Source of the DNA: Desulfovibrio mangrovi
GTDB lineage: Bacteria > Desulfobacterota > Desulfovibrionia > Desulfovibrionales > Desulfovibrionaceae
Length of the DNA stretch: 64,000 nt
Direction: 5' to 3'
NCBI RefSeq assembly: GCF_026230175.1
Contig: NZ_CP104208.1
Span: forward strand, 3,844,001-3,908,000
Part shown: one piece after another, positions 52,091-62,264 of the stretch
Position numbering within the stretch: the first letter of the stretch is position 1
Layout of the letters: each line of letters opens with the position of its first letter
The notes under the pieces: generated by a model
Told to the model about the DNA's origin: nothing
What the model saw: only the letters and a program-made list of their open reading frames with translations
Databases searched by the model: none
Translations under genes and position numbers: made by a program

Positions 52091-52402
52091 CTATCCGAAG
52101 GGATTGAGTGAGCGAATCACCTGACCCAGTCCGGGGCCCTGTTTGTGCTTGTCACCGTTGCCGCTGGCAATATCCTTGAGGACAAATGCAAGCTGGTCCG
52201 GGCACGAAGTTGCCTTTTTGCCGCAGGAAAGGCCTGCAAGGGCGGTGATGACGTTATCGACTTCCTGCCCTTCGAGCAGGCGGGTGATGGCGGTAAGCGA
52301 GCCGGGACAACCGCCCACGAACTGCAGGTCGTGGATCTTGCCGTCGGTGATGTTGAAAAGAATCTGCTTTGCGCACACTCCAGAGGGGGTGAACGTATAC
52401 AT
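52091..52402 (-). CDS. TSCPD-domain protein (TIGR03905 type)
   Basis: A 103-residue protein starting MYTFTPSGVCAKQI, containing 'GGCPGSL' and 'SCPDQLAFVL', the TSCPD signature also found at the C-terminus of class II (NrdJ-type) ribonucleotide reductases. Its function on its own is unknown, but the cysteines may hold a metal. The ATG at 52402 has AGGAG 11 nt ahead, which is preferred over a GTG further upstream. It converges with the kinase gene, 8 nt apart. Confidence 0.85.
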   Translation of the reverse strand: MYTFTPSGVCAKQILFNITDGKIHDLQFVGGCPGSLTAITRLLEGQEVDNVITALAGLSCGKKATSCPDQLAFVLKDIASGNGDKHKQGPGLGQVIRSLNPFG

Positions 52403-52520
52403 GAGAAATGGTGCTCCTGAATGTTTGTGGGCCACACTCTACGGCGGGCGTCCTGTCTTGTAAAGATTGTTTCGCCTGTCCTTATTCATCCAGCAGTTTC
52501 AGACTGCTGCAGGGTTTTCT

Positions 52521-55397
52521 ATGCGTCTGTTCCGTAACGCAAGCGTGCGTTTGAAGCTGATCGGCACCAATGTCTTCTACCTTGCGCTCCTGCTCTGCCT
52601 GGGCGGGGGCCTCGCCTATCGTCTTGTTTCCGATGTATTTCTTTCACACATTGAATCCGAGATTCAGCTGGCTTCAACTAGCGTTGCCAGAAATATGGAA
52701 CTCGCGGGCGACATGGCCGTGAAGAGTTTTCTGCGCGCTCAGGCAGAGACCTGCCTGCAGATTGTGGAGAGGGTGTATATCGAATCGATACAATCCGGCA
52801 CAGACAAGGAAGAGGCCAAGCGCAAGGCAATAGAGTTGCTCTCAAGCTTGCGCGTGGGGCAAAGCGGATACGTGTTCTGTCTTGATGGCGATGCCAGGCT
52901 TATTTTTCACCCCCGCCCTGAGCTGGTCGGAAAAAGCATTGTGCAGACGGATGTCGCGCAAAGGATGTTGGGGCTGGAGGAAGGGTATTTTGAGTACGAG
53001 TGGAGGAATCCCGGCGAGGATGCTGAACGTGCCAAGGGAGGGTACGTTATCCGCTTCAGGCCTTGGGACTGGTATATCGGCGTTTCCGGTTATCGCGATG
53101 AGTTTTCAGAACTTGTTACCATAGGAGATTTGCGGGGGACTCTCGAACCCATGGCGCTCTCTTCGGGAGGGATGGCCTTCCTGATAGGTGCGGACGGCTC
53201 CCTTCTGCTCGGAAATACCACGCAAGGGACTGCCGAATCTGAAATGCGGTCTGTGTATCAACTGTTCGTGAAAGATATGCTCCGTAACAGAAACGGGCGT
53301 ATTCAGTATCAGTGGAAGGATCCCGGAGGGGGCAGGTTCAGGCAGCGTCTGATCGTGTATCAGGAAATGCCGAAGTTTAACTGGATTGTTGGCATTTCCG
53401 GCTACATGGACGACATTTATGCTCCGGTTCTGTTGCTGAAGTACTGGTCGTTGGGGGCGTTTTTTGTTTTTCTTGCAGTTGTGCTGGCTGTTTCGCACGT
53501 TATGGGCATGTCCATTGTGGGTCCTTTGTGGGAACTGATGGACTGCTTCAAACGTGGCGCCCGGGGCGAGTATGATGTCCGGAGCACGCGTACGAGTCAG
53601 GATGAGATAGGCATGTTGGGGCGGTATTTCAATGACCTTATGAACCGCCTGCAGCGACACACGGACTTCATGGAGAAGACCGTGGAAGAGCGGACGCGCG
53701 AATTGGCCCATTTGAATAGTGAGTATCTTAGGGAAATTGATGAGAAGAACGAGGCGGAGAGCAAACTGAGGCAACAACTCGCCTTTCTGGATACGCTGTT
53801 GTCTACCATTCCCAGTCCGGTGTTCTATCGGGGAACGGACGGTCGTTTTCTCGGATGTAACCGAAGCTATGCGCGAGACGTGCTGGGGACTGATCCGGAG
53901 GCCGTGCGCGGCAAGACCGTGCGAGATTTCGGAACGACCTATATACACGAATTGGGCAGCAGTATCATGCTGAACGACGCCAGCTTGCTGCGGACGGGCG
54001 GGCGGATGCAGGTGGAACGTGTTCTTATGTGTGCTGACGGGCGGCTCAGGGATTTCGTGATTGATAAGGCCGTGTTTCATGACAGTGAGGGAATGCCTGC
54101 CGGTATCATCGGCGTCATGGTGGACATCAGCGAACGGAGGAATGCGGAGCGCGACAGAGAGTTGCTTGAAAGGGCTGTGGAACGCGCAAGCAGCGCCATT
54201 TTCATTACGGAAGCCGATCTGGGGTTGATTCGCTACGTGAACTGCGCCTTTGAGGAGGATACGGGCTTTCACCGGGATGAGGCCGTGGGAAGACTGTTCA
54301 GGGACATGGTTTCCAGACTGTATCGGGATGAAGACATTGCCGGAACCATTCTGGATAGCGTCAAGGCGCAGAATGTATGGGCCGGAAGGCTGATAGGTCT
54401 TCGTAAGGACGGTGCTTCGTATGAGGCCGAGTTGTCAGTTTCCGTCATTCATGACGAGAACGGAAAGGCTGCCTGGCTTGTTGGGGTACAGAACGATATT
54501 TCTGAAAGAACACGCATGGAAACCAAGCTGCTGCAGGCGCAGAAGTTGGAATCCATAGGGTTGCTGGCTGCGGGTATTGCGCATGAAATCAATACGCCAG
54601 CACAATTTGTGGGGGATAACCTGCGCTTCATCAAAGATTCGACTGCCGTACTGTTGGAAATGGTGGATTCGTGTAATGAAATGGCTTGCGGCATGCCGGA
54701 AAGCAAGGTGGAGCTGGACTCGTTTTGCAGTTCCCTGAAGAGAAAGCTTGAGGATGGCGGTTTCGACTTTGTGCGTGCCGAACTGCCCACAGCCATAGCC
54801 CAGTCGTTGGACGGCATGGGGCGCATAACCACCATTGTGCGGGCTATGAAGGAGTTTTCACATCCCGGGCGTAAGGAAAAACAGCTGGCGAATCTGAACA
54901 ACGCGTTGCGGAATACCCTTACCGTGACCCGCAATGAGTGGAAGTATGTGGCCGATGTGGAGCTGGATCTGGATGATGCCCTGCCGGAAGTGTATTGTCT
55001 GCTGGCGGAGATCAATCAGGTATTCATGAATATTCTTGTGAACGCCTCGCACGCCATTGCCGAAAAACTTAGCAGGGACCATGTGAAACGGACCCAAAGT
55101 ACAGGCACCATATCCGTATCAGGGGATAAGGGGCTCATTCATTTGTCGAGCTGTGCGCAGAACAATATGGCTGTGATCCGTATTTCAGATACCGGAATCG
55201 GTATCCCCCAAGAGCACCTGCAACTGATATTTGATCCTTTCTTCACCACCAAGGAGGTGGGCAAGGGAACCGGACAAGGGTTGGCCATCGCACGTGACGT
55301 GGTGGTGAACAAGCATGGGGGAGCGTTGGACGTTGAATCAGAACCTGGCAAGGGAACCACGTTTACCATCTCGCTGCCCATGGCTCGCTTCCGATGA
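52521..55397 (+). CDS. Cache-HAMP-PAS sensor histidine kinase
   Basis: A 958-residue membrane-bound kinase. A first membrane helix (about 12-32) is followed by an extracytoplasmic double Cache-type sensor region (about 35-310, with 'GYVFCLDGDARLIFHPRPELVGKS' and 'WYIGVSGY' repeats), a second helix (about 310-330) and HAMP. Two PAS domains (about 425-540 and 555-660), HisKA with His688 in 'GIAHEINTP' and HATPase ('ISDTGIGIPQEH...FDPFFTTKEVGKGTGQGLAI') complete it. The ligand could be an organic acid or amino acid. No response regulator neighbour. Confidence 0.9.
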   Translation: MRLFRNASVRLKLIGTNVFYLALLLCLGGGLAYRLVSDVFLSHIESEIQLASTSVARNMELAGDMAVKSFLRAQAETCLQIVERVYIESIQSGTDKEEAKRKAIELLSSLRVGQSGYVFCLDGDARLIFHPRPELVGKSIVQTDVAQRMLGLEEGYFEYEWRNPGEDAERAKGGYVIRFRPWDWYIGVSGYRDEFSELVTIGDLRGTLEPMALSSGGMAFLIGADGSLLLGNTTQGTAESEMRSVYQLFVKDMLRNRNGRIQYQWKDPGGGRFRQRLIVYQEMPKFNWIVGISGYMDDIYAPVLLLKYWSLGAFFVFLAVVLAVSHVMGMSIVGPLWELMDCFKRGARGEYDVRSTRTSQDEIGMLGRYFNDLMNRLQRHTDFMEKTVEERTRELAHLNSEYLREIDEKNEAESKLRQQLAFLDTLLSTIPSPVFYRGTDGRFLGCNRSYARDVLGTDPEAVRGKTVRDFGTTYIHELGSSIMLNDASLLRTGGRMQVERVLMCADGRLRDFVIDKAVFHDSEGMPAGIIGVMVDISERRNAERDRELLERAVERASSAIFITEADLGLIRYVNCAFEEDTGFHRDEAVGRLFRDMVSRLYRDEDIAGTILDSVKAQNVWAGRLIGLRKDGASYEAELSVSVIHDENGKAAWLVGVQNDISERTRMETKLLQAQKLESIGLLAAGIAHEINTPAQFVGDNLRFIKDSTAVLLEMVDSCNEMACGMPESKVELDSFCSSLKRKLEDGGFDFVRAELPTAIAQSLDGMGRITTIVRAMKEFSHPGRKEKQLANLNNALRNTLTVTRNEWKYVADVELDLDDALPEVYCLLAEINQVFMNILVNASHAIAEKLSRDHVKRTQSTGTISVSGDKGLIHLSSCAQNNMAVIRISDTGIGIPQEHLQLIFDPFFTTKEVGKGTGQGLAIARDVVVNKHGGALDVESEPGKGTTFTISLPMARFR

Positions 55398-55407
55398 ATA
55401 TAGCGTT

Positions 55408-56388
55408 CTATCTGACGTATTCGGGTGCCCAGAGGTAGTAAAAACCTGTTCTGGGAACCGCCAGAAATTCGGCAAGACTGATGTTGATGAGGGCGGCACT
55501 GTCCGCTGTCCGTGTTTCCATGTTGTTGTAGACGCTCTCATTGGGGAAGCTGGACTCGCGATAGGCCACTACCCTCGGGTTTTCAATTCCCGCCTTTTCT
55601 TCCACCATGCGCAATGCATCTTCCATATATCCGATTCTGTCCACCAATCCTGCCTCAAGAGCTTGATTGGCGGTGAGGATGCGTGCGTCGGCAAACAGGG
55701 ATGCCTGCGTTTGCGAGAGCTTTCTGCTCTCCTGCACAAGCGTCTGGAAACGGTTGTTCATTGTGTCGATCATGGTCTGGAACAGGGCCTGCTCTTCTTC
55801 GGTTTCTTCCCTGAAAGGAGAGCCCATGTCCTTGTGGGCACCGGATTTTGTGACAATGGCCTCTACGCCGATTTTGTCCATGAGACCTGAAACCTGCGGT
55901 CTGATGAACACTGTGCCGATGGAGCCTGTCACCGTGGAAGGATGGGCGACGATGCCGTCTGCCGCCGTGGCGATGTAGTACCCGCCGGAGGCAGCAATAT
56001 CCATGAACAGGGCGACAACCTTGTTGCCCGTATCCTTTTTGTAGCGGGCCAGCTCATGCTGGATGACATCGCTTGCGGTCACACCGCCGCCGGGACTGTC
56101 GATGACCAGCAGCACGGAACGGATGGCATCGTCTTCCCGTGCGGCATCCAGTCGTGTAACCACCTGCTGGACCATGCCCGGCCGGGAACTGAGCCAGCCG
56201 CGGCTGGGTTTGTTGTCTATGACGCCGTGTATGTTGATGAGCAGTATCTTGTCGTCGCCATCGCCTTGCAGGGTGTACTGTTGCAGGGGAGAAGGCTCGC
56301 CGAAGAGCTTTACCTTCGGGGCGCAGCCTGAGAGCGTGATCACCGCGAAGAACAGGAATATCGTTGCAAGGCGGGGATTGATTCGCAT
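55408..56388 (-). CDS. sppA: SppA-type signal peptide peptidase lipoprotein
   Basis: A 326-residue protein of the short (single-domain) SppA form. An N-terminal lipoprotein signal with lipobox LSGC is followed by the peptidase domain. The catalytic dyad is Ser134 in 'DIAASGGYYIATAADG' and Lys186 in 'KSGAHKDMGSP'. It removes remnant signal peptides in the membrane. The start ATG at 56388 has AAGGAG 7 nt ahead. A TTG two codons upstream is unlikely. Confidence 0.9.
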   Translation of the reverse strand: MRINPRLATIFLFFAVITLSGCAPKVKLFGEPSPLQQYTLQGDGDDKILLINIHGVIDNKPSRGWLSSRPGMVQQVVTRLDAAREDDAIRSVLLVIDSPGGGVTASDVIQHELARYKKDTGNKVVALFMDIAASGGYYIATAADGIVAHPSTVTGSIGTVFIRPQVSGLMDKIGVEAIVTKSGAHKDMGSPFREETEEEQALFQTMIDTMNNRFQTLVQESRKLSQTQASLFADARILTANQALEAGLVDRIGYMEDALRMVEEKAGIENPRVVAYRESSFPNESVYNNMETRTADSAALINISLAEFLAVPRTGFYYLWAPEYVR

Positions 56389-56568
56389 GGTCAACTCCTT
56401 GATGTCTTTTTCAGAGTATGGGAGTGCTGGACAGGGTTGCGGAAATGCCGCACGGTTGTACCCTATCGCTCCGTGAAATTGCGGGCAATGCGCTCAGCCG
56501 TATTTTTTCATTGTTTTACATAGTTGAGATTGTGCCGTTCCTGCATGATGCGGTGCAAGGAGATGAAT

Positions 56569-57678
56569 ATGTCTTTTGAGGATGCCAATCCGTTCAAGAA
56601 GCTGGATAAATTGTTGTTCAAGGATGCTGAAGACCCGAAGGGAAAGAAGCAGAAGGATACCCTTGTCCGGAAGACGTCGGCCGCCAAGTCCGGCAAGATG
56701 GGGAACGCCAAGTCGCCCAGCGGAAACGGTGCTGCTGTTAATGACATGTTGCAGGAAGAAGGGGCTGCTGACTTCATGCGTGCCATGACAGGGGTTGCCC
56801 GTCTGGAAAAAGCCAAGTCGTCCAAGGCGGGCGGCGGTGCTTCCTCTTCTGCAAAGGCGGACGTTGCCGGAACTTTGGCGCATGGTAAGAGCAGTCAGCC
56901 GCCACAGGATGAGGGTATTTTTTCCATGGCCGATCTTGAAGAGTTCAAGCAGGTTGCCAAGAAGGGAACCTCGCAGGAGATCAAGTCTTCCCACGAGGAT
57001 AGCGATGCCAGAAAGCGTTCCCGGGATGCCGTTGTGAAGCGCGAGACGCTGACCGTGCAGCAGGCGGAAGATATGCAGAGCCATGGGGAAGACGCGGAAG
57101 AGGATGCTTTCATGCAGGCCATGGAGGGCGTTTCCGGCATCACTTCGCGCGGGCGGGATATTCGCAAGCGGCCTGAACTTGCTCAGAAGGGGCAGGGGGC
57201 GGCCCATGCCGCGCAGGCGTTGCAGGACCTGCTGGATGGCACCATAGAGTTTCAGCTTGAATACACGGAAGAGTTCATACAGGGACACGTCAGCGGTTTT
57301 GATCCTGTGGTGCTTGGCAAGCTTCGCGCAGGTCAGTACAGCCCCGAGGCGCATCTTGATCTGCATGGCATGGTGGCGCAGGAAGCCTATGATGCCTTGG
57401 TGATGTTCATGCGCATGGCCTACAACAAGGGAATGCGGAACGTACTGCTCATTCCCGGACGGGGCAAGAACTCACCGGAAGGCTTCGGGGTGTTGCGTCA
57501 GAAAATGCAGCATTGGCTGACAAGGGATCCCTTCAAGCGGGTCGTTCTGGCTTTTTGTACCGCACAGCCCAGAGATGGCGGTGCAGGGGCTGTATACGTC
57601 ATGTTGCGCAAGATGAAGAAGAGCCACGGAAAGATTCAGTGGGATCGGACACCTTCGGATCCCGACCTGTTTGTGTAG
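56569..57678 (+). CDS. Smr-domain protein
   Basis: A 369-residue protein with a low-complexity, charged and Ala/Ser-rich N-terminal part and a C-terminal Smr domain (about 260-365, 'AHLDLHGMVAQEAYDALVMFMRMAYNKGMRNVLLIPGRGKNS'). Smr domains act as nicking or RNA-cleaving nucleases in other proteins. The DLHG motif and the G-R-G-x-N loop are present, so an endonuclease role is likely. AAGGAG lies about 7 nt ahead of the ATG. Confidence 0.87.
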   Translation: MSFEDANPFKKLDKLLFKDAEDPKGKKQKDTLVRKTSAAKSGKMGNAKSPSGNGAAVNDMLQEEGAADFMRAMTGVARLEKAKSSKAGGGASSSAKADVAGTLAHGKSSQPPQDEGIFSMADLEEFKQVAKKGTSQEIKSSHEDSDARKRSRDAVVKRETLTVQQAEDMQSHGEDAEEDAFMQAMEGVSGITSRGRDIRKRPELAQKGQGAAHAAQALQDLLDGTIEFQLEYTEEFIQGHVSGFDPVVLGKLRAGQYSPEAHLDLHGMVAQEAYDALVMFMRMAYNKGMRNVLLIPGRGKNSPEGFGVLRQKMQHWLTRDPFKRVVLAFCTAQPRDGGAGAVYVMLRKMKKSHGKIQWDRTPSDPDLFV

Positions 57679-57705
57679 GCACGGCCCGATTGGTAGCGGA
57701 AGGGG

Positions 57706-60099
57706 CTAGTTCCCGTATTCGCTTTGGATCTCGCTGGTAATGTAGGGGACCTGAGGTGCCGATTTGCACTGGTACATGGCCTTGTCCGCCATGGTCAGCA
57801 GCGAGTCGGGATCTGTGCCGTGCTGCGGACACAGGGCTATACCGATGGCGGTTTCCACCTGTCTTTCCTGCCCGTTGATCGTAACGGGCAGGCGGACGGC
57901 TTCGGCGATGCGGGTCGCGGCCTTGTGAATCTCCGTCTCGTTTCTGATGTTGTGCAGTAGCACGACGAATTCGTCGCCGCCGAGCCGTGCGGCGAAGTCA
58001 ACTTCCCGCAGGCTTTCGGAAATGCGGTCTGCTATGGTTTTCAGTACCAGATCGCCCGCATCGTGGCCCAGCGTATCGTTGATCTCCTTGAAATTATTCA
58101 GGTCGAGGAAGAGCAGGGCGAATGGCGTATTGTCGCGTTGGTACATGGCCGCAGCCTGCCGCAGCCTGTTCATGAACAGTCGGCGGTTTGGCAGGGAGGT
58201 CAGGCCGTCGTTCATGGCCATGAAGCGGATGTATTCCTCCTGCTCCTTTCTTTGGGTTATGTCGTCCAGTACTATCAGTGCGTTCAGAATGCTGCCCGCA
58301 TCGTTCATCACGGGCGAGATGGACGCCAGCAGCCAGCACGATGCGCCGCCCTTGCGAGCATATTCGAATTCCCCTCTCCATTGTTCCCCGCATTGAATGA
58401 GCTTCCACACCTCGTCCGGCGTGATCTCCGGCAGACTGTGCAGAATGGCCGGCTGCCTGTTGTGGGCTTGGGCAGGCAGAAGGCCGGTGATTTCCGTGTA
58501 GCGGGGATTCACGTATTCCACGATGCCTTCCCGTGTCGTAATGGCAACTGCGGTGGAGCTTTGCTCAATGGCCCGCGATAGGGTTCTGATTTCATCTTCG
58601 GCCTTGCGCCGTTCCGAGATGTCGCGGGCAATGCCCATGGTGCCGAGAACGCGGATAAACCCTTCCGGCGTTTCTTCGGTCAGGGGTTGGCGGATGACTT
58701 CAAACCACTTGGATTTGCCGTTGGTCTGGCATAATTCGTCATTACGCAGCGGCATGCCGGTTTGTACCACAGCCCGCTCGTTGGCCGAGCAGCGTCTGGC
58801 CATCTCTTCCGGCAGCAGGTCGTTGTCCGTAAGCCCAGCAAGGTCTGCCGGTGCCTTGCCCAATAGTTCCCCGAGTGCGCGGTTGGCAACGCTGTAGCGT
58901 CCTTCGGCGTCCTTGATCCATGCGGGGTCCGGTATGCCGTTGAGTAGCATGAGGAACTGCCGTTCCTGCTGGCGCAGGTCTGATACATCCGCAATAATGC
59001 CGAGCATGCCGGAAATGCTGCCCTGATTGTCCCGCAGGGGCACCTTGCTTACCAGAACATCTGCCTGCCGCGGGGGCTGGCCTTCCTCGTTGATGAACAT
59101 GGAGCGTTCCGCATTGATGATGGGAACGCCTGATGCCATGACATGCTGGTCTTCCTGACGGGTTCCCTGCGTGTGGGGGGATTTCCGGAGCATGCGGTTA
59201 TCAAGCTCGTCATCCGCGAAGTCTTCCACGCGTTGCAAGGCCGCATTCGGAAATGCGGAGCGGAACAGGGCGTTGGCTCCGAGATAGTGATGGTTCGTAT
59301 CCTTCCAGAATATATAATAGGGAATGTGCCGCAGGATGGATTCGAGCAGTTCTGTCTTGCTGGCCAGTTCGTGGCGCAGGCTTTCAATGTCCGTGATGTC
59401 GCGGGCGATGATGATGTCGCTGCGCACGCCGTCCAGTTCAATGGCGCGGGCAGAGATGAGAAACTGCCGTGCTCTGCCGCCGGAATCGCGGATGTCGGCC
59501 CGCAGGTTGCTGACGGAACCGGTCTGGCGGAGGGTGGCATAGCGATCCTGATCCTCCTGGGAATGCCAGTGGAGGATGTCTTGTATAGGTGCGCCCATGA
59601 CTTCGCGCCAGCTTATGCCCAGCAGGTGCAGAAAACTCTCGTTCAGATCCATGACCAGCCCCGTGTCTGCATTGATGAAGAGAATGGGGTCCGGTGTGGC
59701 ATGAAAGGCCACCTGAAAACGGCTTTCGTGACGCTTCATCGCAAGGTCTGAATGCACGGACTCTGCAGCATGCCGTTGCAATGCCATGGCCTGCCTCTCG
59801 GCTTCGGCAGTCTTGCGGCGTTGTCTGGCAAGTTCAATTTGCTGTTTTTCCTGAGCCTCCCGCTGTTCTGCGTTTTCTGCGGGCAGAGGGCATCGGGAAC
59901 AGTGGCGTGCAGAGAGCAGTCTGATGAAGAGTGTGGCAAGAATGCCGGCGGCAACTGGAAGCGCCAGTCGCAACGGGGAGCCCTGTGGCAGGATCTCCGA
60001 AGTCACATACTGGTAGAGAGTGGCGGCGAGAGTTGCCAGGACAAAGATGAGCACGGCTGAAACGCCGTACTGTCTTGTATCCTTTGGGGGCTGATCCAT
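57706..60099 (-). CDS. PAS-GGDEF diguanylate cyclase
   Basis: A 797-residue membrane protein. Two N-terminal helices (about 12-60) are followed by a short coiled coil and four PAS-like regions ('DPILFINADTGLVMDLNESFLHLLGISW' near 130, then about 260-380, 380-500 and 500-620). The C-terminal GGDEF domain has its full motif at 707-711, so it should make cyclic di-GMP. No EAL domain is fused. It converges with the Smr gene, 27 nt apart, without a terminator. Confidence 0.92.
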   Translation of the reverse strand: MDQPPKDTRQYGVSAVLIFVLATLAATLYQYVTSEILPQGSPLRLALPVAAGILATLFIRLLSARHCSRCPLPAENAEQREAQEKQQIELARQRRKTAEAERQAMALQRHAAESVHSDLAMKRHESRFQVAFHATPDPILFINADTGLVMDLNESFLHLLGISWREVMGAPIQDILHWHSQEDQDRYATLRQTGSVSNLRADIRDSGGRARQFLISARAIELDGVRSDIIIARDITDIESLRHELASKTELLESILRHIPYYIFWKDTNHHYLGANALFRSAFPNAALQRVEDFADDELDNRMLRKSPHTQGTRQEDQHVMASGVPIINAERSMFINEEGQPPRQADVLVSKVPLRDNQGSISGMLGIIADVSDLRQQERQFLMLLNGIPDPAWIKDAEGRYSVANRALGELLGKAPADLAGLTDNDLLPEEMARRCSANERAVVQTGMPLRNDELCQTNGKSKWFEVIRQPLTEETPEGFIRVLGTMGIARDISERRKAEDEIRTLSRAIEQSSTAVAITTREGIVEYVNPRYTEITGLLPAQAHNRQPAILHSLPEITPDEVWKLIQCGEQWRGEFEYARKGGASCWLLASISPVMNDAGSILNALIVLDDITQRKEQEEYIRFMAMNDGLTSLPNRRLFMNRLRQAAAMYQRDNTPFALLFLDLNNFKEINDTLGHDAGDLVLKTIADRISESLREVDFAARLGGDEFVVLLHNIRNETEIHKAATRIAEAVRLPVTINGQERQVETAIGIALCPQHGTDPDSLLTMADKAMYQCKSAPQVPYITSEIQSEYGN

Positions 60100-60224
60100 G
60101 CATCCTGCCTTTGTGTCTGCAAGCCGGCTGTATTGCGGACGGACTGTATCATAAGAGTTGCTGCAGGCAAAGGCGGAACGTGGAGAACAGATTGCCGAAG
60201 CTTCAGGGAAAAGATGCCGTAGCT

Positions 60225-60686
60225 TCAGCGTCGAACCGGGATCTGTTCCATGATGCTTTTGGCGATGTGGAGAGGAAGGTCGTAAAAATAGTGCATCGTG
60301 AAGGCCGTGTTGTCTGTTGGAGACCAGACCGTGCCGCTTTCTACAGTATTGATGAGCTGGATCTCGGATTGGCAGTTGTGCAGGGCTGGGGCCCGCAGAT
60401 TCTTCTCGCGGATGAGGATGAGGATGTCTTCCAGCAGCGGGAGGATCTCGCTGTCGGTCAAGGTTGCGTTGGCGATGGTTTCTCGCAAATGCCGGGCGAA
60501 AGCACTGTCCGGATCGCAGAGCATGTCCATTGATGGTGCCTGCTCAAGAAAGATGCCCAGTGCTGTGATCAGGGCGTCGGTATTATGCGTTTCGGGTCCT
60601 TTCTCCTGCCCTGACCTCATGCCTATCAGCGTACTGATGTGCCGACGGGCATGTTCTCTGAGAGACGAAAAACGGGGAATGTTCAC
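60225..60686 (-). CDS. Protein of unknown function
   Basis: A 153-residue soluble protein, mixed in charge, with no recognised motif ('SMDMLCDPDSAFARHLRETIANATLTDSEILPLLEDILILIREKNLRAP'). It starts with GTG at 60686, with AGGAC 8 nt upstream. A promoter-like -35 box lies 51-57 nt upstream on the same strand. It is followed downstream by the PAS-GGDEF gene on the same strand, 125 nt away, which may point to a shared pathway. Confidence 0.6.
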   Translation of the reverse strand: MNIPRFSSLREHARRHISTLIGMRSGQEKGPETHNTDALITALGIFLEQAPSMDMLCDPDSAFARHLRETIANATLTDSEILPLLEDILILIREKNLRAPALHNCQSEIQLINTVESGTVWSPTDNTAFTMHYFYDLPLHIAKSIMEQIPVRR

Positions 60687-60712
60687 TTGATTGTCCTATA
60701 TAGGTTTTTATT

Positions 60713-60742
60713 TATTTAGATCGCGTCTCGAGGTGATGTCAA
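60713..60742 (-). promoter_or_regulatory. Possible promoter for gene at 60225-60686
   Basis: A perfect TTGACA (minus strand of 60737-60742) with TAAATA at 60713-60718, spacer 18. The surrounding DNA is AT-rich, as promoter regions here often are. Confidence 0.5.
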
Positions 60743-61354
60743 GCTGGTCATATAATTCCTGTTGTCCCTTTGGGAAAATGTCAGAGGTGTCTGATTAGGT
60801 TGTTGATGTATGTTGTAAAAGATATCACGGTCAGGTTTGCGCTGTTTTTTTTCTGTCATGGATAGACACGGAGACTGCCGGGGTAATGTTTGGCAACGTA
60901 GTGTCGGCTCGTTGCGGAGGTGTGTGGCATAATATCATCGTTTTATTATATATTCGGTTTGATGTATCATGCGGTTGTCGCTTTGGTTGATGTGAATGCG
61001 TATAGTTGTATGACAAAGCCAATTATTCCTTTCCAAGAATCATGGATTGCGATATGTGTTTAGGTGATTCTCGTAATCGGTACCCCGATATGCTCCATTG
61101 TCGTCATGGACATATCTCCCGCAAGGAGTGCCGAAGGGAATCTGCACGGAAGCGTTTGGTCCCCGGTTCTGCAAAATAGTGTCTCCCGCCATTCCTTTGC
61201 AGAATGCGCCTTATGCTTCCGTGCTCCTATTTATTCTCTTGTCACCTTTCCCCCTTTTCTTTGCTGCGGATAGCGGCTAGCCTTGCCCCTCATATGCGAC
61301 CGCCATTCGAGAGCACGTCGAGACATGGGCGGAACCAAGGAGGATGAACGGAAG
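60743..61354. other. AT-rich gene-free stretch
   Basis: A gap of about 610 nt between the unknown gene and the TPR lipoprotein. It has a lower GC content than its neighbours, many short open frames without ribosome sites, and no clear hairpin or repeat. It may be an acquired or degraded segment. Confidence 0.5.
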
Positions 61355-61966
61355 ATGACCGTTTTGACGATAGCTGCTGTGAAACATAACATGCTTAAAA
61401 CATTTGGCATTTGTCTGTGCCTTATCTTTGCGCTGGCCGGTTGCGGCAAGAGCGAGTCTGCTCCTTTGGGGCGTTTCAATCCTGTGGGAACGGCGGGCAT
61501 ATATAATGAGCAGGCGGAGCGTGCCTTTGCCAAGGCTCATGTGCTGTGGCGGGGGGAGCGTTGCACTGATCCCGATCAGGCCATAAAGTGGCTGACGGAA
61601 GCGATTACGCTGGAGCCGGAGTATGCGCAGGCGTGGCTGCGCCGCGGTTTGGCCTATTCAGACAAGGGGTGGTACGATCTTGCTCTGGACGACTTGAACA
61701 AAGCGGTCAGGCTGGCCCCGACCGTTGAGTCTTATTCCTACAGAGGACTTGTGGAGATGCGCCTCGGTAACCTTATGGGAGCGGAGCGTGACCTTACCCG
61801 CGCCATAGACATGGATTCGAATTATCACAGGGCGTGGAACTTCCGCGCGGCGACCCGACTTCTGGATGAACGGATTACCGCTGCCTGCGATGACTTCAAA
61901 ACCGGCTGCAAGAAAGGGGATTGTACTGGTTGGGATAATGCCGTGCAGCAAGGCATCTGCGAGTAA
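61355..61966 (+). CDS. TPR lipoprotein
   Basis: A 203-residue lipoprotein. The signal peptide runs to a lipobox LAGC (about residue 30). Tetratricopeptide repeats occupy about 70-170 ('AIKWLTEAITLEPEYAQAWLRRGLAYSDKGWYDLALDDLNKAVRLAP'), like cell-envelope assembly or scaffolding proteins. A CxxGC-like cysteine pair near the C-terminus (K-T-G-C-K-K-G-D-C) may form a disulfide. The start at 61355 lies 12 nt behind an AGGAGG, a rather long gap. A downstream ATG at 61391 is a shorter option with no ribosome site. Confidence 0.8.
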   Translation: MTVLTIAAVKHNMLKTFGICLCLIFALAGCGKSESAPLGRFNPVGTAGIYNEQAERAFAKAHVLWRGERCTDPDQAIKWLTEAITLEPEYAQAWLRRGLAYSDKGWYDLALDDLNKAVRLAPTVESYSYRGLVEMRLGNLMGAERDLTRAIDMDSNYHRAWNFRAATRLLDERITAACDDFKTGCKKGDCTGWDNAVQQGICE

Positions 61967-62052
61967 GCACCGCGACAGCACTGACCTTTGGAAGCAACCG
62001 GACACGGCAGAAGCCTTCGGGGGGCTGTCCGGCAGTACGTTATATGAATCTG

Positions 62053-62084
62053 AAAGACCGGCTTTGGCCGGTCTTTTGTTTTTT
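62053..62084 (+). terminator. Intrinsic terminator after TPR lipoprotein
   Basis: AAAGACCGGC (62053-62062) pairs with GCCGGTCTTT (62067-62076), followed by TGTTTTTTG. Confidence 0.9.
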
Positions 62085-62264
62085 GATGCGATATTCCGGA
62101 ATGCCGTCCACCCTCGGTTACGCCTCTCCGGTACCTGCGGGACGCTACCCCGGGACACGTCTTTCGGCATTTCACGGAAAATTACCATGTTACGCAATGC
62201 CATGAATAACGCGACCATCCTGTCGGGCGGGGCAGGGGATTGCAGAGAGAAGGAGACATTCTCC

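Noticed and set aside
61064-61273. Plus-strand 69-codon frame in the AT-rich gap
   Set aside because: No ribosome site and no motif. Composition is that of non-coding DNA.
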